From contig OZ038433.1 in the NCBI GenBank assembly GCA_964036275.1, positions 10,903,009 to 10,967,008 on the forward strand: a stretch of DNA of 64,000 bases. Reading direction: 5' to 3'. This DNA is from Litoditis marina. Its lineage: Eukaryota > Nematoda > Chromadorea > Rhabditida > Rhabditidae. Shown here piece after piece: positions 37,267 through 50,100 of this stretch. Made by a program: the position numbers and the translations under genes. A model generated the notes under the pieces. It was not told the DNA's origin. It did no database searches and saw nothing but the letters and a program-made list of their open reading frames with translations. Position 1 is the first letter of the stretch. Every line of letters starts with the position of its first letter.

Positions 37267-40200
37267 TTAGCAATGACTGTGTTCTTCCGCCAAAACTTGA
37301 TACAGTAGTGTTGACTCTCGGTGTTGGTTGAACTTGACCACGAATTGTTGAATACTGGTGAACAACTCCTGAAAAAAAAACATATAATACACACAAAATT
37401 AGCTAAATACATATACACCGTCACTGTTGTTGAGTTGATGTGCTGTGCTCATTCATCACTCTTCTCTGTCACTGCGTTCTGTGATTGACTCTATTTCCAC
37501 TTCTCTTTCATTTTTTACGCATTTTAATGAGTGATAGGTTTAGCTCACTCAAAATATACTATACTCAATCGCGGTGTCAAAATTAAGAAATATCTATCCT
37601 AAAATGTTAGTGACACTTCCAGTTTCCCAGCCGCCCAATGCCACCCCATCCCACGTACGATCCAGCTGTCTGTTCGCCTGGGCTACGAAAAACTCCAAAA
37701 GATTAATTTCTAGGTTCATTTCCTTTTACAATAATTGCATTTCCATTGAACCACATTTTCTCATAAAAAAACCCACAACAAATACGAGTTATAAACTATC
37801 ATAATGTCTATATATTGATGAGAAAATGATAAAAACCCACAAAACCCCGAAAATATTACCCTGGTTCTGAACAGTCGCAGCTTGATAAGTGTTGTGATGA
37901 ACACACAGACCAATCTCACTTGGCGAATCTGTTGAGACAACGAGATCTCACTCCGTTCACACGACTCCATCACGTACACAATATACTCGCGCAGCGGAGA
38001 ATCGTCCAGATCCGGGTGATCCTGAACATACATAAGGCGACATTGTTGTCTACAAAAAGTTATTGAAAATCAGGTATTTTATTACGATGAGTAAACTGAA
38101 AAACTCGGTGGAAAATGAGTTTTTAACAGTAAATATCGACAATTGTTGAACTTAGGGTAGTTTGAAATGTCGATTTTGAAGAAAAACGGGTGAATCCATG
38201 AACCATTCAACAAATTCGCCCTGCGTTTGATAATGAATATATATTTTTTTAATTTTAAATCATGACTCCATAACCAAACCCAGGACCAGTTTGTTAGATG
38301 CCCTTTCACCCATTTACCTACACTATTTTACGTAATATTCAGTATTTTCGTTACCCAGGTAAAACATCTGATGTTCAATCGACTTCAGTGTACAACGAAG
38401 TCGCCTCACGTATCAGCATACATCGGCAAGGTTGTCCGAATAGTAAGAAAAGTTCGAAAAACGAACTACTTTTTAGCCGAAAAGATGAAAATCAGTCTAC
38501 TTTTGAGGTTAAATCCTAAATGTTACAGTGTTTACATCAAAAAACGGCTTACTTATTGTCGCTTAGTCGGACCTTACTGGGTTATGCGTATCAGGTATCA
38601 TCATAACTAATAAACCCGACGATTATCGAATTGGTTAATTTCAACTCAAAATTTCTGATCCGACTCAGAATTGGACTAATTGATCTCAAAATCTAAGCGC
38701 ACCATGGACATTCTAGTTTTTTCGTCAACTCGAAACGTTGAAACTCTTTCAAGCATCAAATCCCCGCCAAACTAAGTCAGAAAAACAAGCTCGAGGAAGT
38801 GTGAGTGCTAATTATTTTAACTGTTCTCTTACTGACAGCTGCACATGTCAACACCAGTTTGCAGTCTTTGTTGTTGAAAAGAAGACTAAACGAAATATTT
38901 AAACTCACGGTATAGATAAGTCGTATGAGTTCCATGCAATGTACAGAAATCTCCATTCCCATGCAGACAGACATGTATCTGGAATGGTTTGATAGGCCAA
39001 TTCTACAACTAACCGGGTTTTTAGGTAACCTAACCCTTTTTGTAACCTTTTTTTTAGGTTACCTTAGTAGGTAACCTGGAAGTAACCTAAAACTAAAATC
39101 CGGTTACCGTTCAAACTAACGGTAAAAACCATATTTTGCGTTAGAAAAACAGATAACCTGTTTTTCATTTTAGGTTGTCAAATTGTAGAAACTTGTTTTA
39201 TTGTAGCTGGGTAAGTAATCCCTTGACGGACTACTAGGAAGGCATGACTGTTGTCTACTTTAGAGCGCGTAGTCAACATCCTTTTCCCAGCTAGGGATTC
39301 TATTGTAGTTCTACCACTACTCAAATCCTTTCTCTCTTCGGAACAAGAGATCCTAGATATCGATTACCGATGACGACAGATAGGTAATTGTGAAATTACA
39401 CAACTCCAATTCTTGAATGTGAGTAAGTTTAATAGATGACTTTGATCTCGAATAACTTCAGGATCTCATCTTAGCATTTCGAACCTTTAACACTCCATAT
39501 GCTATCACTGGCGGTTCTCATCAGTAGATGACCAGTGTGTATTCGATTCTTCTTAATCAAATACAGTTAGAGGTTAGAACGCAAAGATTGAGACGCAAGA
39601 CCGTCTTTCATCCAAGCTAACGATCACTCTGATAGAGCGCCGTTCCAACTAGAATGAAAGCGTTCATTTTCCTCTTGAGGTGGCGTTTTGGTTTAAGCCA
39701 CGCCCACTTGGTGCGCTGCCAATATCGATTTCGGCACGTACTGTCTGATTAGACTCAGAGAACGCGCATCAACGATCAAACCATCAAGAATCAAACTAAA
39801 AGACTCAGCAATCTCTTACAACCAACCGGTTACCTACTGAGGTAACCTAAAAAAGAGGTTACCAAAAAAGGGTTAGCTTACCTAAAAACCCGGTTAGATA
39901 TAGAATTCACCGGTTTAATATCATACACCAGCTGACTATTCTGGTTCTAACTTTTACATTTCGGACTCTCGACTATAATACTTACGTGTTCTTATATCTC
40001 GACAACTTCAACTCTAGATGTTTGCGTTTGTTTCTGAATCTTGTTAACTAATACTTTTGATATAACTAGACTATTTACACTTTTTCCCCTACTATACATC
40101 ATTCGGATATTCATGAATTTATCAGCATTCTTTGGGTATTCAAGGTAGATGGTTTCAAGCCTAACCTGGTCAGTTTGCTCCTATCGGCGGCCACGGCTCG

Positions 40201-40420
40201 TCTAGCGATTTCGAGAGCAACCTGAAAATCATTATTCCGTCTGGTTGATGTTGATGATAACTGCTTTTGTGTGATAAACCTAATATTATTATTATTATTA
40301 TAGTATTTGAAGATAATACATAAAAAGAACGAGGCACATATAACATGAGTAGATAGGATACACAAACACCTACAGATGATGTGATGAACATAGAAATAGT
40401 GAAAGGCAGAGGAGAAGAGA

Positions 40421-40489
<69 letters not shown>

Positions 40490-43400
40490 AAGAGGGAGAG
40501 AAAAAATACCTTAAAGTCCTTCTCGAGTAGTCGTGAATACGTAGCTACGGGCATGTCGCACAACATTCGCATGTATGGTACGTCCATGGGCTTTTGGTTG
40601 ACGAATTTGACCATCGACCGCTGCTCGGTGAGACTATAAACATAAAAACTTTGTTTTCTTGCCAATATTAATACTTTTTTCATAATGTATGAGCGACACA
40701 TGTTTCCCAGAACGATCGGCGCCAATTTTTTTGCAATTGGCCAGCTTTAACGCTACAAAAGCGAGAGAGCATGAAGGTCAAATAGGCCACAGACATCTGC
40801 GTCTCTCTGACCTGCACCCTCTCTCGTCTAAGCCGATAAAAAAGTGTCTCGCCAAGTGGCTGGGAATTGTCCGAGTTATATTTGAATGTTTCTAAGAATA
40901 CGAACTAAGAACCGACCACACTCCGGTGAGCATGTGCGAATACCAATTAGTCGGAACAATACAAAAAACGGCCTACTTGTCTGCGAAAAAGTGCCGCCAA
41001 AACTCATCTTTCCGACCCAAAACTATAAACTTAATTTTTTCAAATATCTAACTCTAAAAACGGATTCCTATCGGTAGAATAATCACACATGTATTCTACT
41101 AAAAGCATACCCTAAATGCTCAGCGTTTTGAGAAAAATCCCTTTGTTTTTGGTCCGAAGATTTGGGCATAACCCCCCCCCCCCCCCCCTCAAATTCAGAT
41201 TTAGCGATTTTCTAAATTAAGGGCGAAACCCCCTTGTTTGAAAAAGTCACAACTCTGAGGCATTTAGGGTATGCCTGTATTCTACTAAAAGTACTGGTCT
41301 ATGAAACCGTAACCGACCTGAGCGCGGTGCCTCGAAGTATTTTCTCGACACACATCTTCACCTCGAGCCCGTCGTCCCCTGCCCCGGTACGAGAGAACAC
41401 GTCAGAGTCGGCCTCATCTGATTCGGCAGCCGAACCTAAACACAGTTAAAAGTTCTAAGTCTTCATCGAGGCTTACAGAAGGACACGAGTATGTTGTAGA
41501 AAGTGAAGATAATGTCGATTTCGCGGGATCGTAGATTTAAACATCCCCCATTGAAAACAATCATCATTGGTCTCCTGTAGGAGATTTTCGAAAGTGATGG
41601 TTTTGGTCTCTGATTTCGATAACTTTGATACCCCAAAACCCACAACTATCCTGAGTATCTAATGTGTGTAGTAGATGTACACTTAGAGAGAAACATTTAG
41701 GGAATGAATTGAACCAATTCATTCCCTAATGAGCTATTGTATTGCGATGTGTGGTGATGATAACCCACGACTTGACTGAGTATCCAACGTGTGGTGATGC
41801 TCTCCTTCCTTTCCCTTTTCCCTGCCACAACAACACCGACCGGGCTCTTCCTCCTCCCCCAAATCGCCCATATGCCATCCTTTGATTGCACAACTCTGAA
41901 AAATAGGCAACTTGTGAAAGTTTTATGTAAACTATGTAAGTTTTATGCAAATATAAATTGTAAAATCGTAACAACTCTGAACATAGGCAACTTGTAAAAT
42001 TGTAATATTGCAAATCAGTTTTATTTTAAACTATTTTCACAATACTAAATATTTTTTCATGAAACCTACGTGTGCAACCTCCCTTTCCGTGGAAGGCGTA
42101 ATCGGCAATAGGACGAGAATCGACAACAGATTCTGTGGAAAAACGAAATCGTCCGCGATCGGCTCGCACAGCAGTTTCACCCCAATTCCACACAGAACAT
42201 CCTCGGTTAGCGCCGAACTGAAACTAAATTGTACCAAAAAAACATGTTAAACACAGCAGAACTCGTACAATGACAAAGTGCACGACTCCTCATTAGAATG
42301 CTAACTTTGCGCAACTATTACTTTCACTACTAGTATATAGAAGTGATGATTGGCGACATGTGTGCTAACACGCACCAGTAAGACATGTCTATTCGACAAA
42401 AAAAACAGTTTTCAAAATTTTTAAAATGTGAAACTCGATGATTTTGCATAAAAAATGCGGAATCTTTAATGCGGAATCTCGTTACTGGTATAGCAGTTTT
42501 CATATATGTTCCATTGAGATTAAATCTCCTGTTTTCTCTTACAATCGGAACTCTGAACTATCCCACTTTCAACAATAGTTGCACTCAACCGGTTAAAACC
42601 CAGTCTAGCAATAGGTTATCCAGTTTGGTTACCCAGACAAAACACTTGATATGCATTTAGTTACTGAAAAAAGGCAAGATAATCAACTCACAGATCAATT
42701 GCGCTGGGTGTCTCGTACAACGGATTTCTGACTGACTTAATATGATCATATGGGTTTCTGATGAGCATATGGGTTCAACCAAAACGATCAAAAGCGATAA
42801 GAAGGGTTCCATTTTCGCCAAAATATGAAGAATAGGCCTATTTGTGATTCAAAATGATGAATTTCCACCAATTTATAATGAGAAGCGGGATCCTTTTGTA
42901 GGACAGTCACATTTTACTGGTGTTTGAGTTTAGCAAAACTCACGGATCAATGGCGGTGGGTGTATCATACAACGGATTTCTGATGAAAATGGGTTCGTCG
43001 ACGTTGAATCTAGCCTCCTCCGGCCTATCTTCCAGACACGCATCCACGTAGTTCTTCACGTCAGCGAGGGCAGCCTGCGAAGTAATAAAAACAGTAGATC
43101 ACAGTGTAAATGAAAAGTTGCAGTCATACACCAGTAAGGTTCAACTAAGCGACAAAAAGTAGTCCGTTTTCAGAGGTGAACACGTGAAAATTAAGGATTT
43201 TTCCTCGAAAGTAGACCGATTTTCATCTTTTCGGCTGAAAAGTAGTCTGTTTTTCGAACTTTTCTGACTATTTGGACAACCTTGCTGGTGTATGTTTGCA
43301 GTTGACTCGTGAGAACATACATCGCCAAGGCCCCTCATAAAAGGGGGAGTCGCGAACAAATCCTTGTGAAAAGTAGGGGTCGCGAACTGTCACCTGAAGA

Positions 43401-46350
43401 TTTTCATACAAAATCAGCTATAATCGTACGGAAATTAGTTGAATATCGCCGTTTTGGCGGCTCGCGACACGAGAAAACACGGAGGGGTCTCGAGAATTTT
43501 GAAGGATTGAGAGGCCGTTGACGGTGTATGCGTGAGAAACCACAAACCAGTTAGCGTTGTACCTTGTAGCCTACAATGGACATGAAGCGGTTCGAACGAG
43601 TTCTCGAGCTTACGCACACGTGTGTATCCAAACACCAGTAAGGTCCGACTAAGCGACAAAAAGTAGTCCGTTTTTAGCTTCAAACACGTGAAAATTGATG
43701 ATTTCGCACCAAAATCAGAGAAATTCTACCGTTTTCAGCAAAAAAAGTAGTCCGTTTTTCGAACTTTTCTGACTATTCGGACAGCTTTACTGGTATATGT
43801 GTGCATCATTCCCACTGATACTGGTCGATTTCTCCATTCACCCTACATCTACACACAGCAGTAGGGTTGAGGTGTGACTATTACTTGATAAGAAACAAGT
43901 GTTTCCGTTCAAGCATCGAAAACAGAAAACTTTACCGTAGTATCACAGGTGGGATGCCACGGTCCGCTGACCGGGGGAACCCTTAACTATCTAACAGACT
44001 GGACGAGAGGGGACCTACAACTATTTGACGAACCACACATTTGTGATTTCGTGCCACTGAGCTAGAGAGGGACCTATAACTTTTCGTATTTCTCAGCGGG
44101 AGGGAGGAGGGATCATTAACTCTTTAGACCTCTCTCTAACCAGGACTATCCCACTATCCCACATATGCGTAGTATGCTCGCGTACCTCCCGTTCTCCGTC
44201 GTTCATATCAATTTGGGACAGTTTGTCTAGTGCATCTTCGGGTACCATATCTCCCAATTCCGGGCCCATTCCACAGCAAATCATGGTGGCCAGCTGCTCT
44301 TCCGACTTGGACCGATACACCTTTTCCGCGTCTGAGACCACCTAAACACCAGTAAAGTTTGAGTATTCGGCAAAAAGTAGTCCATTTTTAGTTTGTAACA
44401 CGTGAAAATCAATGATTTTTTGCTAATTTCATGAGAAATCAAGAAATTGTAAGTATTGGATGAGAAAAACGGGCCACATTACGTTGAATATTCACCAACT
44501 CGCCTGAATAGTGTTTCTATTCAATCATTGCCATTCCTGAGAAGAGAACATTGCGAGCGTACAAAAAAATGTCGTTTAGGATCTCATTCTCCGTGTTCGA
44601 TTGAATTCAGGAAATTTGGTGGAGTCTTTTTTAGTTGACAAGGAAATCCTTGGTTGAAACTGTAAACGAACAACTGAGAAAAACTAACCACTGATAGAAT
44701 GAACTCGGTGAAAGGATGTCCAATCATGTTATGGAACTTGTCTGGTTTCCTCTTCAAAACTGGCTCCAAGTCAATTGACCTGAAAAATTATGTTTCTACA
44801 GCGAAAAACACTAATGGAATAGAAACGTAACGATTATTTACTAACAAATAAGACAGATGAACTAGACACTATAGTTACAATACAATTTAGTCCTCAATTC
44901 CTAAAAAGCAGCGTAAGCTGTCGCAAACTTCGAGGTGATCAGTTTGACTTGTTTCGAATATGAGGGACACGTCCTACTGATATGGGAAAACTTTCATTAC
45001 GACGTCAGACCGTAGAGCTCATGAAACGAATATAGCAGTTCTTGTTTGTACCTTTGAACATTATAACATAACAAAAAGGGATTCTACAATCATTTTCATT
45101 TCAATCAAAATAATAACTACAAGAACAAATATAATAACAGGTACGTGAACCTAACCAACCTGTAAATGAGGTAGAGCAGTACGAGTCGGTAGATGACTAG
45201 TTGATCGTCGTGCTTCACGTCCAACTCCACGAGAACTTGATAATACGTCTGAAGAGATAGTCCTATCGAGAGCATGAACCGACCATGAAACACCTGCAAA
45301 ATTATCTGTCATTGTTCACATACGTGAAATAGTTCCATGTGCCGGCGAAAAAGTGAAAGTGAGCATAATCAGCCCCGGGCATTAAACATGTATGTGTGAT
45401 TCAGGAACACAAAATGATTGTGGTTTAACCTAGAATCTGAAGAGTTACACAAAGTCTGACCATATACGATCGAAATCGGGCAAAAGTGAGGATCAGTCAA
45501 GATCAGAATAAGGAAGTACTGATATATGGATGTGATTACTTATTATACCGAAAAAGTTGTGCATACCTCAAGAAAATCAGCTGCTGTTTTTTGCAGTTGT
45601 TTCTTTCGAGCAGAGATGATGAGCCTGGAAGCAGACCATCATAATGTTGAAACAACAACTTGATTCTTGATAATAAATATATAAAGATTTCTACTCTTGT
45701 ACTCGATTTCACTAGCTTGTGTACTTGAAACTCCCGTACTCCAACCAAATCCTAGACACTAGCTTTAGACGGCCACTTCCTGCTAGATCCGATTCTTCTC
45801 AAACCGAGTGGCTCGGTAAGACACGAATCAGCTCCGTACTCGACCAGAATGAAACTCATCCAAAGTTTTGTAGTTGTTCATTCGACTAATTTCTAACATT
45901 TACCACATTAATTGGTCCGGTCCAATCATTGTGGGTCGAATTTAGTTCGGTCCCAGAATGAACCACGTGGTGCGGGAAGAATCGGTTCGCTTTTGGTTCG
46001 AGAAGAGCCGGTTTGCGTGAAAATCCACCACGAACTTTTATCCGAAAGCAGCCGCGACGAGACTGCGAGGTTTTTTTTTACCAAACAACTGTATTTTCAA
46101 ATTAGCTTTGTAAATGAACTGAAGTTCATTAACTGAAACATAGTGAAGAGAAACATGTGACTCAAGAAGTAACTGTATTATTGAGGAGCCGTTTACGTTT
46201 ACATCCTATTCGGCTGTTGTACCTGCTGATTTCTCTGCAATCTGCTACGGAAATAGTGCCATCATCGTCATCCCCTAGAGGTTCCCTTTCAGATTCTACT
46301 TTTCCCGATTTGTTCGACTTGGCAGTCTTCTTCTTCTTTGCTTTTCGCAT
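37267..46350 (-). CDS. CNOT11: CCR4-NOT transcription complex subunit 11
   Basis: Exons in transcript order: 46223-46350, 45567-45624, 45160-45293, 44689-44779, 44186-44341, 42944-43074, 42070-42217, 41841-41895, 41318-41435, 40510-40633, 40166-40221, 38909-38978, 37860-38021, 37267-37368. Phases agree throughout, giving about 510 residues, near the human length. CNOT11 (DUF2363 family) binds the CNOT1 N-terminus with CNOT10 in the cytoplasmic deadenylase complex. The C-terminus is diagnostic: VALEIARR, SVCMGMEISVHCMELI and RLVCVFITTLIKLRLFRTRE parallel human VAIEMLLK, MDMSLHSMEVV and RLVCVFLQSLIRNKI. An N-terminal helical part (LVIYRLVLLYLIYRS, IGHPFTEFIL) matches more weakly. The middle has an acidic linker across exons 41841 and 41318. 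The N-terminus is lysine-rich (MRKAKKKK). GGTTTCAG lies 4 bases before the ATG, a likely trans-splice acceptor. The small exon 41841-41895 is the least sure. The last-but-two intron carries a foldback element with a nested insertion. Confidence 0.85.
38360..38590. repeat. ACCAGTAAGGT...AAAGTAGTCCG repeat family, inverted copy
   Basis: Contains TAGTAAGAAAAGTTCGAAAA, CTACTTTTnAGCCGAAAAGATG and GTCGGACCTTACTGG, the inverse of the copies at 43125 and 43625. It lies in the CNOT11 intron before exon 38909. Confidence 0.75.
38995..39912. mobile_element. AACCGG foldback element, copy 5, split by an insertion
   Basis: The left part (38995-39175) stops inside the internal block TTTTAGGTTACCAACCGG seen in other copies. 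The right part (39821-39912) resumes with ACCAACCGG. The intervening 645 bp belong to a different element (listed separately). This lies in the CNOT11 intron between exons 38909 and 40166. Confidence 0.85.
39176..39820. mobile_element. 645-bp insertion nested in foldback copy 5; possible solo LTR or DNA element
   Basis: The insert begins TGTCAAATTG and ends CTCTTACA, the TGT...ACA ends common to LTRs. A reversed reading of the right end (TGTAAGAGATTG) is also loosely similar to the left end, so a short-TIR DNA transposon is possible. No coding region and no clear target duplication is visible. Confidence 0.55.
40398..40503. repeat. (GA)n tract in a CNOT11 intron
   Basis: About 100 bp of nearly pure GAGAGA, just downstream (in transcript sense) of exon 40510-40633. 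In the transcript this is a CU-rich tract beginning 7 bases after the donor. Confidence 0.9.
40706..40875. mobile_element. GGCCAGC foldback MITE, copy 3
   Basis: Same family, in the CNOT11 intron between exons 40510 and 41318. It is slightly diverged, with a short insertion after the GGCCAGCTT block. Confidence 0.85.
42228..42342. repeat. CACGTGAAACATGTTAAACA repeat family, copy 1
   Basis: Shares ACATGTTAAACACAGCAGAA, CAATGACAAAGTGCACGA and CTCATTAGAATG with copies at 55610, 56040, 57290, 59828 and 63440. It starts at the edge of CNOT11 exon 42070-42217. Confidence 0.8.
43125..43300. repeat. ACCAGTAAGGT...AAAGTAGTCCG repeat family, copy
   Basis: Shares CACCAGTAAGGT, CGACAAAAAGTAGTCCGTTTT and CACGTGAAAATT with 43625-43805, 44343-44460 and 36300-36370. 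The CGAACTTTTCTGACTATT block is shared with 43625-43805. A related inverted copy lies near 38360-38590. Confidence 0.8.
43366..43505. repeat. 140-bp dispersed repeat, copy 2
   Basis: It is nearly identical to 13424-13565 and lies in the CNOT11 intron between exons 42944 and 44186. It includes the palindromic GGGTCTCGAGAATTTT end. Confidence 0.85.
43625..43805. repeat. ACCAGTAAGGT...AAAGTAGTCCG repeat family, copy
   Basis: A fuller copy, with AAAAGTAGTCCGTTTTT twice. It lies in the same CNOT11 intron as 43125-43300. Confidence 0.8.
44343..44460. repeat. ACCAGTAAGGT...AAAGTAGTCCG repeat family, copy at an acceptor
   Basis: Starts at the acceptor side of CNOT11 exon 44186-44341 (TAAACACCAGTAAAGTTTGA). 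The element edge therefore supplies part of the acceptor sequence. Confidence 0.7.
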
Positions 46351-47135
46351 TCTCCTGAAACCAACGTTCATTTGAAATTATGTTTGTCATACTGAGGAAA
46401 TGGTACTCACTCGCTCCACAAACGGGTAGTGAGCAAATTTAATCAAGAACAAGTTGGTTCACACTGTCACTATAATGAATGACGCGATAAGTAAGCGAAA
46501 CGACGTATAATGAAACTTCATTTCAAAAATTCGAAATAATCAAAATTGAACTCGCGCCAAAAAATTGTTCGTTTCATCTGTAAACAGCGTGCACACTTGA
46601 TCTTCAAATATTGATTTTGACCTGTTTTGAGCTTTCAGATTTTGATCTAGTTTCAGTTTAGATCATGAATAACTGATTGAGCAATTATTCGTTTAACAGC
46701 ATGTTATAAAACTCTACTATTACAACTAGGTTAAACTATGATTCATGTGTGATGTTTAACGCGATACTTGAGCGTGCCGGCCCGCCCCATTTATTTATTT
46801 CCCCAAATTTTTCCTTCCCACCCGGTTGTCTCTACTTTTATCATTAATTTCATTGTGTATATTAAACGCTTATCAATGAGTATTGGCTCAATACCAAGAT
46901 CAATTTTGAAAAACACGTTTTTCCTCTAAATTCGCGAAATATGACTATTTTTTTAAGCAAAAAAAATGTCCGTTTTTAAATCCAAAAACAGGTGCTATCT
47001 TGAATAATGGTCCTACCTTATTGCTGTTTGAATGTGGTAGTACTTTTCGGTCTCTTATGGGCGGGACGCACCACTGATGTTTATCACATTTCTTTCGACA
47101 GTCGATTTGTGTTGTTGCAGGGCAAGGTAGAAATA
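46351..47135. promoter_or_regulatory. Shared upstream region of divergent CNOT11 and DHRS4-like genes
   Basis: The two start codons are 785 bp apart on opposite strands, so promoters of both genes must lie in this interval, or in outrons within it. No specific promoter motif could be identified. A short AAATGTCCGTTTTTAAATCC stretch near 46965 resembles the AAAGTAGTCCG repeat family. Confidence 0.5.
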
Positions 47136-50100
47136 ATGGCTGCCGTTCCAGCCACTAAATTTCTCACAGACCGCGTGGCAGTGGTCTCCGCCTCGACGAA
47201 GGTTAGTTTAGTAGTTTTCTATTTTATTCGTAGTTTTGTTAACTTTCGATATCGCGGGGCTCTGCGGAACACAGAAAATTGCGTTTGTCAGTTGCGCGGA
47301 AAAATGAATATAATTTGCACAAACTCCTGCGATCGGAAATTACATGTAATATATCCGCGAAAAGTCAACACGTTGGTCGAATTAAATTTCCAGTTGAGAT
47401 ATTATTTATACTCTAAAATCTTCGAATTTGAGTGTTTTTGTTCGATAACCCGTCATTTTGTTGCTCATAGAAACTGATTATTGCTGCAAAAAACATGTTT
47501 TCATAAGTGGTGGTTCTGTAGTTAAGAACTGCATAGCGCTTTCAGTCGAGTTGTTTTGAACATTCGTTAAATCTTATGTTTTAAGGGTATCGGGTATTCT
47601 ATTGCCAAACGACTAGGCCTTGACGGAGCCTCAGTCGTGGTAAATAGTAGAAAGCCGAAAAATGTCGAGGTTAGTTGGTTAGTGCATTCGTGAACTGCAT
47701 ACAAAAAAGGTGTGTAGACGTCGCAGCTCCAATGTTTAACGTGGGATTTCTCGTGTATTTTTTTTACCCCGACAAACTTGTCCGATTAGCCGAAAATACC
47801 GAGAAACGGGTTACTTTTCTGCGTAACTTGAATTTGTACACTTTTTTGGTTCTCAAATAGAATGAAAGTTTGAAATTTCACGTGTTTTAATTGAAAAACG
47901 GTTGCCGTTGCTGGAAGCATAGTACGATAATACCTAACACTTCTTTCCGAAAACTGTTTTTTATTGATTGTCTTTGTCTTCAGGAGGCGGTTTCCGCCCT
48001 TCGCATGGAGGGTATCGAGGCTTCTGGTGTGGTCGGACACGTGGGAGTTGGAGAGGACAGAAAGAAGCTCATCGACTATGCCGTTGAGAAGTAAGACTTT
48101 CCTGGGGAATACACTGGATTCTGGAAGCAGAAAGCACGTGAATTGGACTGTGGAAAGCACGTGAATACTCGGACCCGAACCGACTACCCCCGTCCATTTA
48201 CGATGTTGTTTATTCTACAAAATCAACGAGACACCATGGTCAGCATTGTCTTACTGTACTCTAGTCCACTTCATGCACCCACTTGTTTTGACTGGTTTTC
48301 TGGGTTTCTCTCGTATAGTTATGACTGAAGGAAGCAATGTTGGTGCATGTTGTTGGTACCCTAAACAGTCATAGGAGAAGTTCTTATTTGTAACCCTTTT
48401 GTTTCCAGATACGGTAAATTGGACATCCTAGTGTCGAATGCTGCCGCCAACCCCCACTACGGAGATATGCTCAGCATCTCTGACGCACAATGGGACAAGC
48501 TGGTCAAGACTAATGTGAGTTTGTGTACTTGCTGTAGTAGAACATAATCATAATCTCGCTCGTTTGGCTTCAAGGACAGTTTAGAGATGAACTTACTGGC
48601 AAGTAGACTTTGTAGTGAAACGGTCATTTTTCTCTATAATTTTAAATCTTATTTGTCATTAGATTTTCAGTAGTTATATACATGTCACCGCACGATCATC
48701 GCAAACATGAGGTCATTGAGTTGTTGTATCTGTGAATAAGTTCTCATGAAAAGGTTTTAATTTTCAGGCAGAGCATCCCTCAGGTGAATTAGAAATTAGT
48801 CCATCTCACATTTTGTTAATTTGCAGGTAAAAGCCTCGCTGGCCCTCTCTCAGGAGGCCGCTCCCCACCTGGAGGCAACCGGAAGGGGGAATGTGGTCTT
48901 CGTCTCCTCCGTTTCCGGATTCGCGCCCATGGACGGACTCGGCGGATATTCCGTAATGAAGACGGCACTAGTGGGACTCAACAAGTCACTCAGTCTCAGT
49001 CTGGCGAGGAAGAACATCAGAGTCAACGCCATTGCGCCGGGTTAGTGGAGCGTTTCATTGTTTTCCATTAAAAATTGGCCAAATTTTTTTAAAGGTGCTA
49101 CATTTTTTTTTCGAAATTGCCAGAATTTCGACTTGTTGAATCTAATATCGGGAATGAGGCATGAATACTGCCCTAGTCGGACTCGAAAACTCACTCAGTC
49201 TCAGTCTGGCCAGGAAGAACGTCAGTCAATGCAATTGCACCGGGTTAGTAAACTTCTGAGACAGGAAAATGTAGATTTGGTCCGATCTCATAGTTATCCC
49301 TAAAAAATTGTCGAGAGGGGGCGTTTCTTCAAATTTCTGCCCTTTTAAAACTTGGTCTACGCGATTTCACCGGATTCGTGGATAAGTGCATATTGTTCCT
49401 GTTTTCCATCAAATTTTGGCCATATTTTCGTGAATTTTAGGTCGGGAAATAGGCTTTCTTAGATTTGCTGGGTGCTTATTCAAGGTACTGATCATGAGTA
49501 CCATCATGATTTACTAGGATTGAAAAGTTAGATGTTAAAAAATGGCTTCAAACTTTACCATTCATATTTTACATTTCAACTTGTACTCAAGATTAAGGCA
49601 TGAATTAAGAATAGTTCCTTAATAGTACAGACACTTATCCATAAACCTCTGAGAATGTGATTACGAAATTCCAACTTCACATCGAATTGTCTTTCAATGA
49701 TTCTCGTGGTCTGATTCTTATCTCTCCATCTTTTGAGTGCGCCCATAAATCTGTCCACATGCGTTGCACGTGAACTACCAGCTAGTCACATGATAGATCT
49801 TTTTGTTGATAGATGAAGCCAGGAAAACAAGTTCTTGCATCATTCGATTATTCGATATAAAGTTTGATCAGGAAATCCATGCAAAGCTCGCATGTTCATT
49901 GCACTAGGGTTACAGTGTGAAAGGGGATTATAATTTTGGAAAAAAGGTGGCTGTTGATGGACGAGAAGGAGCTTGGAGCTTCAGTCTTCATGTATTTGGT
50001 TGAGGTTGAAATTGTAATGAACTGCTCTTGAAAAACGAAATAAGTTTTTGTTGTTCGAATAATAGTCAATTCACATACAATTATGGTATGCCTGTTCTTG

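Noticed and set aside
40111..40725. 204-residue open frame on the minus strand
   Set aside because: It reads through two CNOT11 exons and the (GA)n intron between them; the serine/leucine-rich middle is microsatellite translation.
47007..47477. 156-residue open frame starting before the DHRS4-like ATG
   Set aside because: It runs through the first donor into intron sequence; the SDR protein requires the ATG at 47136 and splicing at 47201.
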